A stretch of DNA of 27,768 nt from CAYPQL01 sp964412905 (GCA_964412905.1 CAYPQL010000012.1:1-27768); one strand, 5' to 3'; shown: positions 1-7,867, counted from the first letter of the stretch. Translations and numbers: made by a program. The notes: generated by a model from the sequence alone, not told the origin.

Positions 1-2
1 AA

Positions 3-104
3 ATTGATTCTTTTGAACTTTTTTATTATCACGATGAAGAGCCGGAAGCGGAAGATACCTATAAAAAATACTGGACCAATGATCTTGATAAGATATTCAG
101 TTAA
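3..104 (+). CDS. C-terminal end of an unrecognised protein (partial)
   Basis: An open frame enters from the left edge and ends at a TAA at 102-104, giving 33 residues. The peptide is acidic and then mixed (it contains HDEEPEAEDTYKKYW) and reads like a real protein tail rather than random frame. The other two frames hold an early stop or basic, low-quality sequence. The family cannot be named from this fragment. The same frame continues past the stop into the methyltransferase remnant at 162-308, so it could be a further decayed part of that gene, but no homology supports this. Confidence 0.4.
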   Translation: MDSFELFYYHDEEPEAEDTYKKYWTNDLDKIFS

Positions 105-161
105 ACTTTTGAAGAGTTGAAATGCAGTTTTTTAATATGCAAGTTTAATGGAAATGAAGTC

Positions 162-308
162 GAGCAGAAGATTGTCGCTTAAATCCTAAAAAAGAAAAAA
201 CAAAGTCCAAACGCGGACACGGGGGAGTTGGAGAGGGAGATTGATGGGATGGTTTATAAACTTTATAATTTAACGGAAGAGGAGATTGGGGTTGTTGAAA
301 AAAAATAA
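162..308 (+). pseudogene. Remnant of a type IIG/Eco57I-like DNA methyltransferase C-terminus
   Basis: Translation gives EQKIVA, an in-frame TAA at 180-182, then ILKKKKQSPNADTGELE followed by REIDGMVYKLYNLTEEEI and a stop at 306-308. The closing segment matches the conserved C-terminal tail of large adenine-specific restriction/modification proteins (Eco57I/type IIG and BREX PglX-like), which typically read PNADTSALEREIDELVYELYGLTEEEI. The internal stop and the absence of the catalytic NPPY part mean that this is a scrap, not a working enzyme. It shows that a restriction-modification gene once sat just upstream of the TcmP gene, so this stretch is probably a turnover site for defence-type genes. 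Confidence 0.7.
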
Positions 309-330
309 TTCCTAATAAAATAAACTTTTT

Positions 331-1431
331 ATGAGCAAAGAAGAATATTATAACAAACAAGATAATTTAACCGCAGCAAAAATTGATTTTTATCAAAGTT
401 ATATTGAAGGATATTTAATCAAACTTTTAATGGGATTTGGTAAGTGTTTTATTGCTGATTTATTTTGCGGAGCAGGAAAAAACGGAAATAAGCAGGGAAG
501 CCCGTTAGTTTTGATTGATAAAGCAAAGTATATTTTGAGAATACCTCAATTAAAAAATCCACAAATATATATTTTATTTAATGATAAAGATAAAAATAAT
601 ATCAAGAGCTTGAAAGAAGAGTTGGAAAAAGTAGAAATTGATGAAAATATTAACATTTTTTTTCCACAAGATAAAAACTTTGAAGATATTCTACAATCAA
701 CATTAAAACAGTTTGAATATAGTAATATTCCAAAGTTTTTCTTTCTTGATCCATTTACATATTCAGATGTAAAAATGAGACATTTGAAAGAAATAATGAA
801 TTTAAAATATGCGGAAGTGTTATTATTCTCACCAATTTTTCATAGCTACAGATTTGCTAGTGATAAAAAACTTAAAGATGATCACAAAACCAGAGTATTT
901 GTAGAAGAATTTACGACTAAAGGAATTTATGATTATGAGAATATTGATGATTTTATGATATCGGTAAAAGAAAAAATAAGAAAAGAATTAGGTTTAAATT
1001 TTGTCAGAAAAATTTTACTTGATGGCGGTTCAAGAAAAAATTCTCTTTTTTTATTAACAAAAAGTCAAGAAGGAATGATGTTGATGAATAAAATTGCATT
1101 AAAAAAATCTGAAGATGGCAAAGGATTTAATATCAAAAATTCTGGACAAAAAACACTTTTTGGCACAGAAGGAACATCTAAGTTTGAGTTATTTGCTTTA
1201 GATTTAATGAATAAAATCAAGCAACAAGGACAAATGACAAATTTGGAAATTATCAAATTTACAACAATTGAGGAATTTTTACCAAAACATGCAAAAGATG
1301 TTTTAAAAGATTTGAAAATAAAAGGCAATATAAAAGCGTTTGATCAATTCGGCAATGAAGTGAATCAATTAACTAAATTTTATATAGCAGAGAAACCACA
1401 AAAAATTTCTATTTTTAAATATATTTCTTAA
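331..1431 (+). CDS. tcmP: Three-Cys-motif partner protein, methyltransferase-like (TcmP)
   Basis: This 366-residue protein has the features of the TcmP family. Residues 43-51 (DLFCGAGKN) form a Rossmann-type nucleotide/SAM-binding glycine motif. FFFLDPFTYSD at about 137-147 resembles the DPPY/DPF motif IV of SAM-dependent methyltransferases. The C-terminal region, about 285-338 (MTNLEIIKF through KHAKDVLKDL), looks like the winged-helix domain described for this family. The name comes from a habitual neighbour with a three-cysteine motif, and such a gene follows at 1497. No biochemical activity is known to me. Methylation, or modification of RNA or DNA, is inference from the fold. The ATG at 331 has no Shine-Dalgarno sequence but is the first start after the stop at 308. 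An upstream restriction-modification remnant suggests a defence or mobile context. Confidence 0.8.
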   Translation: MSKEEYYNKQDNLTAAKIDFYQSYIEGYLIKLLMGFGKCFIADLFCGAGKNGNKQGSPLVLIDKAKYILRIPQLKNPQIYILFNDKDKNNIKSLKEELEKVEIDENINIFFPQDKNFEDILQSTLKQFEYSNIPKFFFLDPFTYSDVKMRHLKEIMNLKYAEVLLFSPIFHSYRFASDKKLKDDHKTRVFVEEFTTKGIYDYENIDDFMISVKEKIRKELGLNFVRKILLDGGSRKNSLFLLTKSQEGMMLMNKIALKKSEDGKGFNIKNSGQKTLFGTEGTSKFELFALDLMNKIKQQGQMTNLEIIKFTTIEEFLPKHAKDVLKDLKIKGNIKAFDQFGNEVNQLTKFYIAEKPQKISIFKYIS

Positions 1432-1460
1432 ATTTATCATTTTTATAATTTCAGAAAAAA

Positions 1461-1469
1461 TGCTATAAT
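1461..1469 (+). promoter_or_regulatory. Possible extended -10 element for the radical-SAM-like gene
   Basis: TGCTATAAT matches an extended -10 (TGn then TATAAT at 1464-1469) about 28 bases before the ATG at 1497. No convincing -35 hexamer is visible at the expected spacing, so it may work as an extended -10 promoter. It implies that the 1497 gene can be expressed separately from tcmP. Confidence 0.4.
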
Positions 1470-1496
1470 AGAAATATAAAGATAAATTAAAAGTTT

Positions 1497-2345
1497 ATGC
1501 TTAAAATAAAACGAAAATCATTATTATACAAAAGCAATGTGGAATACGCTGACTATTGTCTTAACCATGTTGAGGGCTGTTCGCATGGGTGCAAGTTTCC
1601 TTGCTACGCCATGAATATGAAAAAGAGGTGCGGAGTGATTAAAGATTATAACGATTGGATCAAGCCGAAAATAGTTGAAAACGCTTTGGAATTGCTGGAT
1701 AAGGAAATTCCGAAATTAAAGCATAAAATAAAAGTCGTGCATCTCTGTTTTACGACAGATCCTTTTATGTATAAGCAAAAAGAAGTTTCTGATTTAACGC
1801 TGAAAATTATAGAGCGGTTAAACAGAGACAACATAAGATGCACTGTGTTGACTAAGGGAATTTATCCGAAAGAGCTTGCTGATGTTGAAAAATATGGAAA
1901 AAATAATGAATACGCGATTACCTTAGTTTCGTTAAATAAAGATTTCAAAAAAGATTTTGAGCCGAACGCGGCGCCATACGAAGCTAGAATAAAATCATTG
2001 AAATTTTTACACGATCAGGGCTTGAAAACTTGGGTTAGTATGGAACCATACCCAACGCCAAATTTATCAAAACAGGATTTGTCTGAAATTTTAGAAAAAA
2101 TTAGTTTTGTAGATAAAATTATTTTTGGCAAGTTGAATTATAATGTTCAAGTTTCTGATTTTCAGAATAATAGCGATTTTTATAATAATTGCGCGAATAC
2201 GGTAATTGATTTTTGTAAAAAATATAATATTGAGTATCATATTAAATACGGAACGAAGAAAAAAGATGATAAAAAAACGGAAAGAATATTCAGGAAATTT
2301 CCAATTAAAAATAAAATAAAATTATGCAATGTGGCGCAAATATAG
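1497..2345 (+). CDS. Radical-SAM-like protein with an unusual CX3CX3C motif
   Basis: This 282-residue protein resembles spore-photoproduct-lyase-type radical SAM enzymes. It has an N-terminal cysteine cluster, a segment FTTDPFMYKQKEVSDLTLKI at about 88-107 that parallels the TDPYQ and LTRRILE region, and the LTKG strand at about 118. The cluster reads GCSHGCKFPCYA with cysteines at 28, 32 and 36. That is CX3CX3C, one residue longer than the CX3CX2C that normally binds the [4Fe-4S] cluster. An extra cysteine lies at 21 and another at 45. This is probably the three-Cys-motif gene after which TcmP is named. The substrate is unknown. It may cleave SAM radically or only bind a cluster. The pairing with tcmP, 65 bases upstream, suggests that they act together. 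Confidence 0.75.
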   Translation: MLKIKRKSLLYKSNVEYADYCLNHVEGCSHGCKFPCYAMNMKKRCGVIKDYNDWIKPKIVENALELLDKEIPKLKHKIKVVHLCFTTDPFMYKQKEVSDLTLKIIERLNRDNIRCTVLTKGIYPKELADVEKYGKNNEYAITLVSLNKDFKKDFEPNAAPYEARIKSLKFLHDQGLKTWVSMEPYPTPNLSKQDLSEILEKISFVDKIIFGKLNYNVQVSDFQNNSDFYNNCANTVIDFCKKYNIEYHIKYGTKKKDDKKTERIFRKFPIKNKIKLCNVAQI

Positions 2346-2486
2346 AAAATTCTGAAAATTAGTTTTTTATAAAATGAGCCGCAATGGCTAATTTCATATC
2401 TTTTTATCCCGCTAGGGCGCATCTCTTGTTAAGACGGCAATATTTGTTTTAAGAGGTGGAATTATTAATAAATAAGATAAAAAATT

Positions 2487-3128
2487 ATGCCAAAAAAGAA
2501 GAGTAGCGAGGTTAAAAATGATAAGAAGGAAATTTATCAATTCAAAATATCGCTTAAATATTCCGATCCGGTTATTTGGCGAAGAATTCAGGTTCCAGCC
2601 GGATATAGCTTCTGGGCTCTTCATTGCGCCATTCAAAATGCGATGGGTTGGAGCGGCGGACATTTGCACGGTTTTCGTTTTGTAAGCAAGAAAAATAATC
2701 ATAATACAATAAACATCGGGATGCCTATGCCCGATGATGCGGAATATATGGAAGGATTAATTGACGAGACAACGGCAATGATCGCCGATTATTTCGGAAA
2801 AATTTCCAAACAAGGCGTTTATGAATATGATTTTGGCGATGGCTGGGAACATACGATTACGCTGGAAAAAATTATTCCGGCGGAGCCGAAAGAAAAATAT
2901 CCAAAAATTATCGCCGGCGCCAACGCTTGTCCGCCGGAAGATTGCGGCGGAATCGGCGGTTATTATGATTTGCTGGAGATATTAAAGAATCCAAAAAATC
3001 CGGAGTATGAAGAAAATCGCGAATGGCTTGGTCTAGAAGAGGATGAAGATGTCTTTGAACCGACTGTTTTTGATTCTTCCGATATGGTTTTCAGCGACCC
3101 GAAAAAAGAATTGAAATTTTTTGAGTAA
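2487..3128 (+). CDS. Plasmid pRiA4b ORF-3 family protein
   Basis: This 213-residue protein matches the PRiA4_ORF3 family. Near the start is IYQFKISLKYSDPVIWRRIQ, then LHCAIQNAMGW and HLHGFRF. The centre has YDFGDGWEHTITLEKI and then CPPEDCGGIGGYYDLLEIL. These are the family's signature blocks, including the FGDxW and CPPEDxGG motifs. The family is widespread on plasmids and mobile elements and its function is not established. An acidic, probably flexible tail follows. The gene has its own terminator at 3154-3183 and no obvious operon partner downstream. A 141-base gap with no recognisable gene separates it from the upstream gene. Confidence 0.9.
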   Translation: MPKKKSSEVKNDKKEIYQFKISLKYSDPVIWRRIQVPAGYSFWALHCAIQNAMGWSGGHLHGFRFVSKKNNHNTINIGMPMPDDAEYMEGLIDETTAMIADYFGKISKQGVYEYDFGDGWEHTITLEKIIPAEPKEKYPKIIAGANACPPEDCGGIGGYYDLLEILKNPKNPEYEENREWLGLEEDEDVFEPTVFDSSDMVFSDPKKELKFFE

Positions 3129-3153
3129 ATATTGAACAAAATCAAACTCTAAC

Positions 3154-3183
3154 AAAAAAACAGACATTTGCGCCTGTTTTTTT
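3154..3183 (+). terminator. Rho-independent terminator after the pRiA4b ORF-3 gene
   Basis: AAAAAAACAG at 3154-3163 pairs with CTGTTTTTTT at 3174-3183 around a ten-base loop, ending in a T run. The AT-rich arms make it usable in both directions, but the only nearby upstream gene is on the + strand. Confidence 0.65.
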
Positions 3184-3261
3184 CAATTGGCGCCGCATAG
3201 CGAAAAGCATCAGAGCTGTATTTGGGAATTCAGCAAAGCCCCATCTTTTTTTCGCCCCATC

Positions 3262-3289
3262 TTGACAGAATTTTTATTTGTGGTAAATT
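3262..3289 (+). promoter_or_regulatory. Probable sigma-70 type promoter of the DHH-family gene
   Basis: A perfect TTGACA at 3262-3267, a 16-base spacer and TAAATT at 3284-3289 form a good vegetative promoter about 60 bases before the ATG at 3352. Confidence 0.6.
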
Positions 3290-3351
3290 GACTAATCAAC
3301 TTAAATCAAGCTTAAACCAACCTTTTTATATCTAATCATTAAATCATTAAA

Positions 3352-4485
3352 ATGGGACTCTCTCCAAAAGAACAAATTATTGAACAAATCAAAAAAAGCG
3401 AAACTATTTTGCTTTGTGTCGCCAAAAATCCCAACGGAGACGCATTGGGCTCCGCCTTGGGTTTTTATTTGGCCCTGAAAAAACTTGGCAAGAAAACGGA
3501 TGTTATAAGCCCGACATCCATTTTGGAAAAATATTCTTTTCTGCCCTCCTCGAGCCTGATAACCCACAAGCTTGAAGGAGCCCGCGATTATGTCTTTCTT
3601 ATTGATATTGAAAAAGATAAGCTTCAGCAGTTAAGATATGAAATTCAAGACAATAAACTGAAAATATTTATAACAGCCAAAGACGGAAACTTAAACGAAA
3701 AAAGCGCGACGCTTGAATCGTCAAAATTTAAATATGATTTGATAATCGTGCTGGGAACAGCGGACTTGGAAAATTTGGGAAATGTCTATGACGAAAATTC
3801 AGAGCTTTTTTATGAAGCTCCCGTTGTTAATATAGACAACAATCCTTCAAATGAATATTTTGGAAAAATAAATCTGGTGGATGTCGCCGTTTCGTCAACT
3901 TCCGAGATAGTATATAATATTATTTCAGAACTTGGTGAAAAATTATTTGACGAGAACATCGCGACAAATCTGCTGGCGGGAATAATTTCAAAAACGGACA
4001 GCTTTCAAAACAAAAATACCACTCCCAAAGCGTTTTTGACCGCGGCCTCTCTGATCGCCAAGGGAGCGAACAAAGAAAATATTATCAGATATTTATATAA
4101 GACAAAATCAATCTCGGTTATAAAGCTTATGGGGACGATTATGTCCGCTTTGAAATATAACAGCCGGCACAAACTGGGCTGGGCGGTTATCGACAAGGAT
4201 GATTTTGAAAGAACAAACACAACTCCTGAAAATCTTAATTTGGTTATAAGCGAATTGGCGAACAGCTCGCCTGAATTTGAAATGCTGCTGCTTTTATACA
4301 GAAACGATTCCGCGATAAGCGGCATTATCAATTTTTCCGAAAAGCTGGAAGTCAGCGCGCTTGTAAAATCGCTTAACGGAAAAGCGGAATATAATCAAAT
4401 TATTTTCACCACGAACGAAACCGAAATGGCTTCAGCTGAAAAAGAAATCCTGAAAAAAATCAAAGAATGGGAAGATAGAAATTAG
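3352..4485 (+). CDS. DHH-family phosphoesterase-like protein, probably catalytically inactive
   Basis: The 377-residue protein has the NrnA/DHH-DHHA1 layout. Motif I is AKNPNGDALGS at residues 24-34, motif III NIDNNPSNEYFG at 160-171, then GIISKTDSFQ and NTTPKAF, and a C-terminal DHHA1-like half. Active relatives carry HxxPDGDAxGS, a catalytic Asp in motif II, and DHH. Here the ligands read Ala24, Asn28, Asp30 (kept), Gly135 and Asp162-Asn163-Asn164. Four or five of the two-manganese ligands are therefore lost while the scaffold is intact. It is unlikely to hydrolyse oligoribonucleotides or cyclic dinucleotides, and a nucleotide-sensing or structural role is inference. It stands alone between a promoter and a terminator, and pilB follows under its own promoter. 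Confidence 0.8.
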   Translation: MGLSPKEQIIEQIKKSETILLCVAKNPNGDALGSALGFYLALKKLGKKTDVISPTSILEKYSFLPSSSLITHKLEGARDYVFLIDIEKDKLQQLRYEIQDNKLKIFITAKDGNLNEKSATLESSKFKYDLIIVLGTADLENLGNVYDENSELFYEAPVVNIDNNPSNEYFGKINLVDVAVSSTSEIVYNIISELGEKLFDENIATNLLAGIISKTDSFQNKNTTPKAFLTAASLIAKGANKENIIRYLYKTKSISVIKLMGTIMSALKYNSRHKLGWAVIDKDDFERTNTTPENLNLVISELANSSPEFEMLLLLYRNDSAISGIINFSEKLEVSALVKSLNGKAEYNQIIFTTNETEMASAEKEILKKIKEWEDRN

Positions 4486-4593
4486 AAACTGGAAATAAGA
4501 AACTGGAAACTGGGGATAGAAAAACTGGCTTATCGCCAGTTTTAAAATATCTAATTCCTAATTACAAATTCCTAATTACAAATTACAATTTCC
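4485..4593. repeat. Two arrays of 7-bp repeats flanking a terminator
   Basis: At 4485-4519 the units run GAAACTG, GAAATAA, GAAACTG, GAAACTG, GGGATAG, starting on the last base of the DHH gene's TAG stop. At 4551-4593 a different set follows with TAATTCC, TAATTAC and AAATTAC units. Both keep a strict 7-base period although their sequences differ. No coding function is visible. Confidence 0.7.
4521..4546 (+). terminator. Rho-independent terminator after the DHH-family gene
   Basis: AAAACTGGC (4521-4529) and GCCAGTTTT (4535-4543) form a perfect nine-base stem with a five-base loop, ending in Ts and then A-rich DNA. Confidence 0.75.
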
Positions 4594-4599
4594 ATCCAT

Positions 4600-4628
4600 T
4601 TGCCAATTCGCTGATTGTTTAGTAAAAT
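4600..4628 (+). promoter_or_regulatory. Probable promoter of pilB
   Basis: TTGCCA at 4600-4605, a 17-base spacer and TAAAAT at 4623-4628 match the consensus well and lie about 30 bases before the pilB ATG. A weaker alternative pair, TTGTTT at 4615 and TAATAA at 4639, overlaps it. Confidence 0.5.
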
Positions 4629-4659
4629 ATAGGTAGTGTAATAAATAATATCTAATAAT

Positions 4660-6369
4660 ATGAGAATTATAACCGGAGTAAATAATAGCGACAATGAAAA
4701 AAAGGAATTGCAGGAAAAAATTCAGGAAGAAACGATAAAAAGATTATATCATAAAAGCGAAGAAGAAAAAGCGACGATTGTCGCCAACAAATTCAAACTG
4801 CCCTACATAGACCTGAGCCTGATACCGGTTGACGCTGAAACCGTGAATTCAATTCCGGAAGAAGAAGCTAAAAAGGCGAATTTGGCCACTATATATAAGG
4901 CCGGCAGAAAATTTCAAATAGCGACAGTTGATCCCGACAATTACGAAACAAAGAAACTCCTTAAAAAGATGAAGGACGAAGGAATAAATTATAATCTGGT
5001 CGTGGTTTCCGAAGATAGTTTGAAAAAAGCTTGGGGAAGCTATAAATTCGGCATGATTACCGAAAAATTCGAGGATCAGGGAATTCTGCTAAAAAAAGAA
5101 GACCTCACTGAATTTGAGAAAGGCATAAACACCATTATTAATTTGAAAAAAAGAATCTCGGAAATAAACACGACCGAAATATTCAATATAATTCTGGCAG
5201 GCGCCATAAAAACCAATTCCAGCGACATTCACATTGAACCGAACATTGATTATATAAGATTAAGATACAGAGTTGACGGGGTTCTCCAGGACATTGTCAA
5301 ACTGCCCAAAAAAGTCCATAGAATTATAGTTTCAAGAGTAAAGATGCTTTCCAAAATGAAATTGAATGTTTCCGACATTCCGCAAGACGGCCATTTTAAT
5401 ATTGATCTGGAGAACACTCAAATAAATATAAGGGTTTCCATTCTTCCCAGCAGTTTCGGGGAAAGCATAGTTTTGAGAATTTTATCGGAAAGCATAACGG
5501 GATTAAAATTGGATGAACTTGGATTAAACCAATATTATCTTGAAAAAATAGAAGAGCAAATCACAAAACCGACGGGAATGATTTTAGTCACCGGACCGAC
5601 CGGAAGCGGAAAGACAACCACTTTATATTCTTTCATCCACAGAATAAACCGCCCCAGCATAAAAATCATAACTCTTGAAAATCCCGTGGAATACAGAGTG
5701 GAAGGAATATCCCAAACCGAAGTCGGGGAAGATTCGGCATTAAGTTTTGCCGACGGGCTCAGAGCGGTTGTGCGCCAAGATCCGGATGTTATAATGGTGG
5801 GAGAGGTAAGAGATCCCGAAACAGCCGAGATTTCAATCCAGGCCGCGCTTACCGGGCATATGGTGCTTTCAACTCTGCATACGAATAACGCGGCGGGAGC
5901 GATACCTCGGCTGCTCCATTTGAAAGTCAACCCCGCGCTGATCGCCCCGTCCATTAATATTATCATCGCCCAAAGGCTTGTGAGAAAACTTTGTCCGCAT
6001 TGCAAAGAGGAATATGTTCCGGCGCAAGAAACGGCGGATAAAATAAAAAAATTTCTTTCCGGCATACCAAAAAATAACAGCATTAAAATTCCAAGCGAAA
6101 TAAAAGCCATCTACAGAAGCAGTGGCTGTTCCAAGTGCAATTTCATAGGATACTCGGGACGGATTGGAATTTACGAAATGTTCTCCATGACGCCGAATAT
6201 AGAAAAAATAATTCTAAAAAATATATCTTCCTCTGAAATTGTGGCGGCGACTAAAGAAGATGGCATGATCGCTATGCAAGAAGATGGGGTTTTAAAAGCT
6301 TTGCAAGGAATAACTTCGCTTGAAGAAGTAAGAAGAGTCACGGGCAAAATTTTTGACGGCGCATTGTAA
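4660..6369 (+). CDS. pilB: Type IV pilus assembly ATPase PilB (GspE/PulE family)
   Basis: The 569-residue protein is a full-length secretion ATPase. An N-terminal GSPII_E-type domain spans about residues 30-150. The catalytic core has Walker A GPTGSGKTTT at about 312-321, the Asp box, a Walker B region DPDVIMVGEVRDPETAE at about 372-388, and a His box TGHMVLSTLHTNNA. Two CxxC pairs (CPHC at about 445 and CSKC at about 489) form the usual zinc knuckle. It powers extension of type IV pili from the cytoplasmic face of the inner membrane. Pili matter in CPR bacteria for attachment and DNA uptake (established for the family, inferred here). No other pilus genes are adjacent, and the gene ends in a bidirectional terminator shared with the convergent TPR gene. 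Confidence 0.93.
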   Translation: MRIITGVNNSDNEKKELQEKIQEETIKRLYHKSEEEKATIVANKFKLPYIDLSLIPVDAETVNSIPEEEAKKANLATIYKAGRKFQIATVDPDNYETKKLLKKMKDEGINYNLVVVSEDSLKKAWGSYKFGMITEKFEDQGILLKKEDLTEFEKGINTIINLKKRISEINTTEIFNIILAGAIKTNSSDIHIEPNIDYIRLRYRVDGVLQDIVKLPKKVHRIIVSRVKMLSKMKLNVSDIPQDGHFNIDLENTQINIRVSILPSSFGESIVLRILSESITGLKLDELGLNQYYLEKIEEQITKPTGMILVTGPTGSGKTTTLYSFIHRINRPSIKIITLENPVEYRVEGISQTEVGEDSALSFADGLRAVVRQDPDVIMVGEVRDPETAEISIQAALTGHMVLSTLHTNNAAGAIPRLLHLKVNPALIAPSINIIIAQRLVRKLCPHCKEEYVPAQETADKIKKFLSGIPKNNSIKIPSEIKAIYRSSGCSKCNFIGYSGRIGIYEMFSMTPNIEKIILKNISSSEIVAATKEDGMIAMQEDGVLKALQGITSLEEVRRVTGKIFDGAL

Positions 6370-6380
6370 AATATGTTTAG

Positions 6381-6494
6381 CTCTAAAAAATCACTTATCC
6401 TAAAAATCTGTCATTTCGAGCGCCTCGCGAGAAATCTAAATACTGTAGAAATATCCAGAGTTTATAGATTTCTCGCTAATCGCTCGAAATGACA
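6381..6494. repeat. MITE-like palindromic repeat, copy 1
   Basis: TGTCATTTCGAGCG at 6409-6422 is the inverse of CGCTCGAAATGACA at 6481-6494, with a further internal pair around GAGAAATCTA and TAGATTTCTCG. The DNA just before it (6383-6408, containing TTATCCTAAAAATC) also precedes the copy at 18061-18310, so the repeat unit extends beyond the palindrome. Confidence 0.75.
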
Positions 6495-6520
6495 CTTTCT
6501 GAAAGAAGATAAAAGTTGCT

Positions 6521-6558
6521 AAAAAACCAAGCTTCAAACACCTGAAGCTTAGTTTTTT
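6521..6558. terminator. Bidirectional terminator between pilB and the TPR gene
   Basis: AAGCTTCA at 6529-6536 and TGAAGCTT at 6543-6550 form an eight-base stem with a six-base loop. It is flanked by AAAAAAC on one side and GTTTTTT on the other, so either strand gives a stem followed by Us. It suits the two genes that converge here. Confidence 0.8.
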
Positions 6559-6571
6559 AATAAATCCCATA

Positions 6572-6627
6572 TTTCCAGTTTCTAGTTTCTAGTTTCCAGT
6601 TTCCAGTTTCCAGTTTCTAGTTTCCAA
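6572..6627. repeat. 7-bp repeat array (TTTCCAG/TTTCTAG units)
   Basis: About seven units of AGTTTCC or AGTTTCT in exact 7-base register. The TAG stop of the minus-strand TPR gene (6617-6619) lies inside the array, so the gene ends in the repeat. The unit is the reverse complement of the GAAACTG units at 4485-4519, which makes the two arrays an inverted pair around pilB. Confidence 0.8.
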
Positions 6628-7567
6628 CCCCGATTTTTTGATAAACGGTTTCCAGCCAAAAATATATTTCCAAATTGTGACCGTCAAGTTCAAGCGCTTT
6701 GGCTAAGTTTTCATAAGAATTTTTATAGTCTTCTGCCAAAAAATAAGACTTGCCCAGCGTGAGAAAAGAATCTCTGTAATTTGTTTTTTGCTTCACGGTT
6801 TTTTTGCCTTTGGCAATAGCAAGATGCGACTCGTTTATTCTATTGAATAAATCCGCCATCAAAACATCGGCATACGGCTCGTTGTCTATTTTGCCGTAAT
6901 CATCTGAAAACTCTTTGATCTTCCCCGCTTTCTCTTTATAATCAGCATTCTCATTGTTTTTTATAATGGACGCCAGATAATCGTTATATAATCCATCTTC
7001 ATAAAAACGAATAATTCCCAGATAATATAAAACCTCATTATTGCTTTTATTTTTTGAATATAATTTTGAAAAAATATCATCCGCCAAGCCGATTTCGCCG
7101 ACAGCTATAAAACTTTTCGCCAATTTAATTTCTATCGCTTCATTATTGTTATTTTCCGATTCAACGGCTTTTTGATAATATTCTATCGCATTTTCCATAT
7201 CTGATTTCGCGTAATAAATATCCCCCAAAATTTCAGACGCCCTAAAATCATTTTTTATTTCTCCCATTGCTTCCTTCGCTTCTTTTTCCGCTTCGTCCGG
7301 CATATTATGCGAATAAAATATCTCCGCCCTTTTTAATCTGGCTGAATATGCCGCGTTCCCGTCGCCATCAACGATCGCCGCGTATTTATAATTTTTCAAG
7401 GATTCATCATAGTCTTCGTTTTTATAACTTTCATTTCCCAAAAATAAATATCCGTTTGAAGTCATAGCCTGCCATTTATAAAACAGGACCAGCGACAAAA
7501 ACAAAACAAAAACCGCGATCATCATTTTTCTTTCTTCATTTTTATTTAATATTTCTTTTAAAAACAT
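6617..7567 (-). CDS. Membrane-anchored tetratricopeptide (TPR) repeat protein
   Basis: The 316-residue protein starts with about 17 charged residues, then one hydrophobic segment (AVFVLFLSLVLFYKW, residues 18-32). The rest is a string of TPR-like helical pairs with the usual A/Y/G spacing, such as NEDYDESLKNYKYAAIVDGD, SDMENAIEYYQKAVES, and DYKNSYENLAKALELDG near the C-terminus. It is probably a single-pass inner-membrane protein with the TPR domain outside or inside the cell, holding partner proteins. The partner is unknown. It converges on pilB and could relate to pili, but position alone does not prove this. The stop codon lies in a 7-bp repeat array. Confidence 0.75.
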   Translation of the reverse strand: MFLKEILNKNEERKMMIAVFVLFLSLVLFYKWQAMTSNGYLFLGNESYKNEDYDESLKNYKYAAIVDGDGNAAYSARLKRAEIFYSHNMPDEAEKEAKEAMGEIKNDFRASEILGDIYYAKSDMENAIEYYQKAVESENNNNEAIEIKLAKSFIAVGEIGLADDIFSKLYSKNKSNNEVLYYLGIIRFYEDGLYNDYLASIIKNNENADYKEKAGKIKEFSDDYGKIDNEPYADVLMADLFNRINESHLAIAKGKKTVKQKTNYRDSFLTLGKSYFLAEDYKNSYENLAKALELDGHNLEIYFWLETVYQKIGVGN

Positions 7568-7572
7568 AAACT

Positions 7573-7656
7573 GGGATTTGTAATTGGTAAATAGTAATTT
7601 GTAATTTGGAAATTAATTTCCAAATTACAAATTACCAATTACTAATTGCCGATTAA
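7573..7656. repeat. Palindromic pair of 7-bp repeat arrays
   Basis: The left arm reads TTTGTAA, TTGGTAA, ATAGTAA, TTTGTAA, TTTGGAA. The right arm is its inverse: TTCCAAA, TTACAAA, TTACCAA, TTACTAA. Together they form a near-perfect hairpin of about 35 bp per arm with an AATT-type centre. It lies between the small RNA and the TPR gene and would be in the TPR leader if transcription read through. Confidence 0.8.
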
Positions 7657-7672
7657 TTATATCATTTTGGGC

Positions 7673-7862
7673 AAAAAAATAAAGCGTTCAATAATTTGCA
7701 GACAGCTAGATCCTCAACTTCATAAAGAATAAGGGCGGAGAAATTTCCGAGGAATAGACCAGAAATTCCGGAAGGAATCCAAACTACCCATGTCTGAGAT
7801 AATGTCCCCAACTGTCTACAAATTGTTAAACGCTTTTAAATTCAGCCATTTTTTGATTCAAC
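7673..7862 (-). ncRNA. Probable structured small RNA (6S-like long rod)
   Basis: Arms 7681-7707 and 7810-7836 are complementary over 27 bases with four exceptions. Read on the minus strand, three of these are G-U wobbles and one is a mismatch, while the plus strand gives one wobble and three mismatches. This favours a minus-strand RNA. An inner stem (UUCCGGAA against UUCC-UC-GGAA) also folds well on that strand. A TTGACA-17-TAGACT promoter sits just upstream (7868-7896), and the closing stem is followed by about seven Us, like a terminator. The RNA of roughly 190 nt is a long rod with internal loops. Size and shape fit 6S RNA, but no diagnostic sequence was recognised. A cis-acting leader of the TPR gene is the main alternative. 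Confidence 0.55.
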
Positions 7863-7867
7863 AAAGT

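Noticed and set aside
145..360. Minus-strand open frame over the methyltransferase remnant
   Set aside because: It is an antisense reading of AT-rich coding DNA with no family features, and the + strand clearly encodes the conserved tail.
2346..2486. Possible regulatory RNA between the radical-SAM-like and pRiA4b genes
   Set aside because: Only a weak AGCC/GGCT hairpin and a poor -35/-10 pair were visible, not enough to call a feature.
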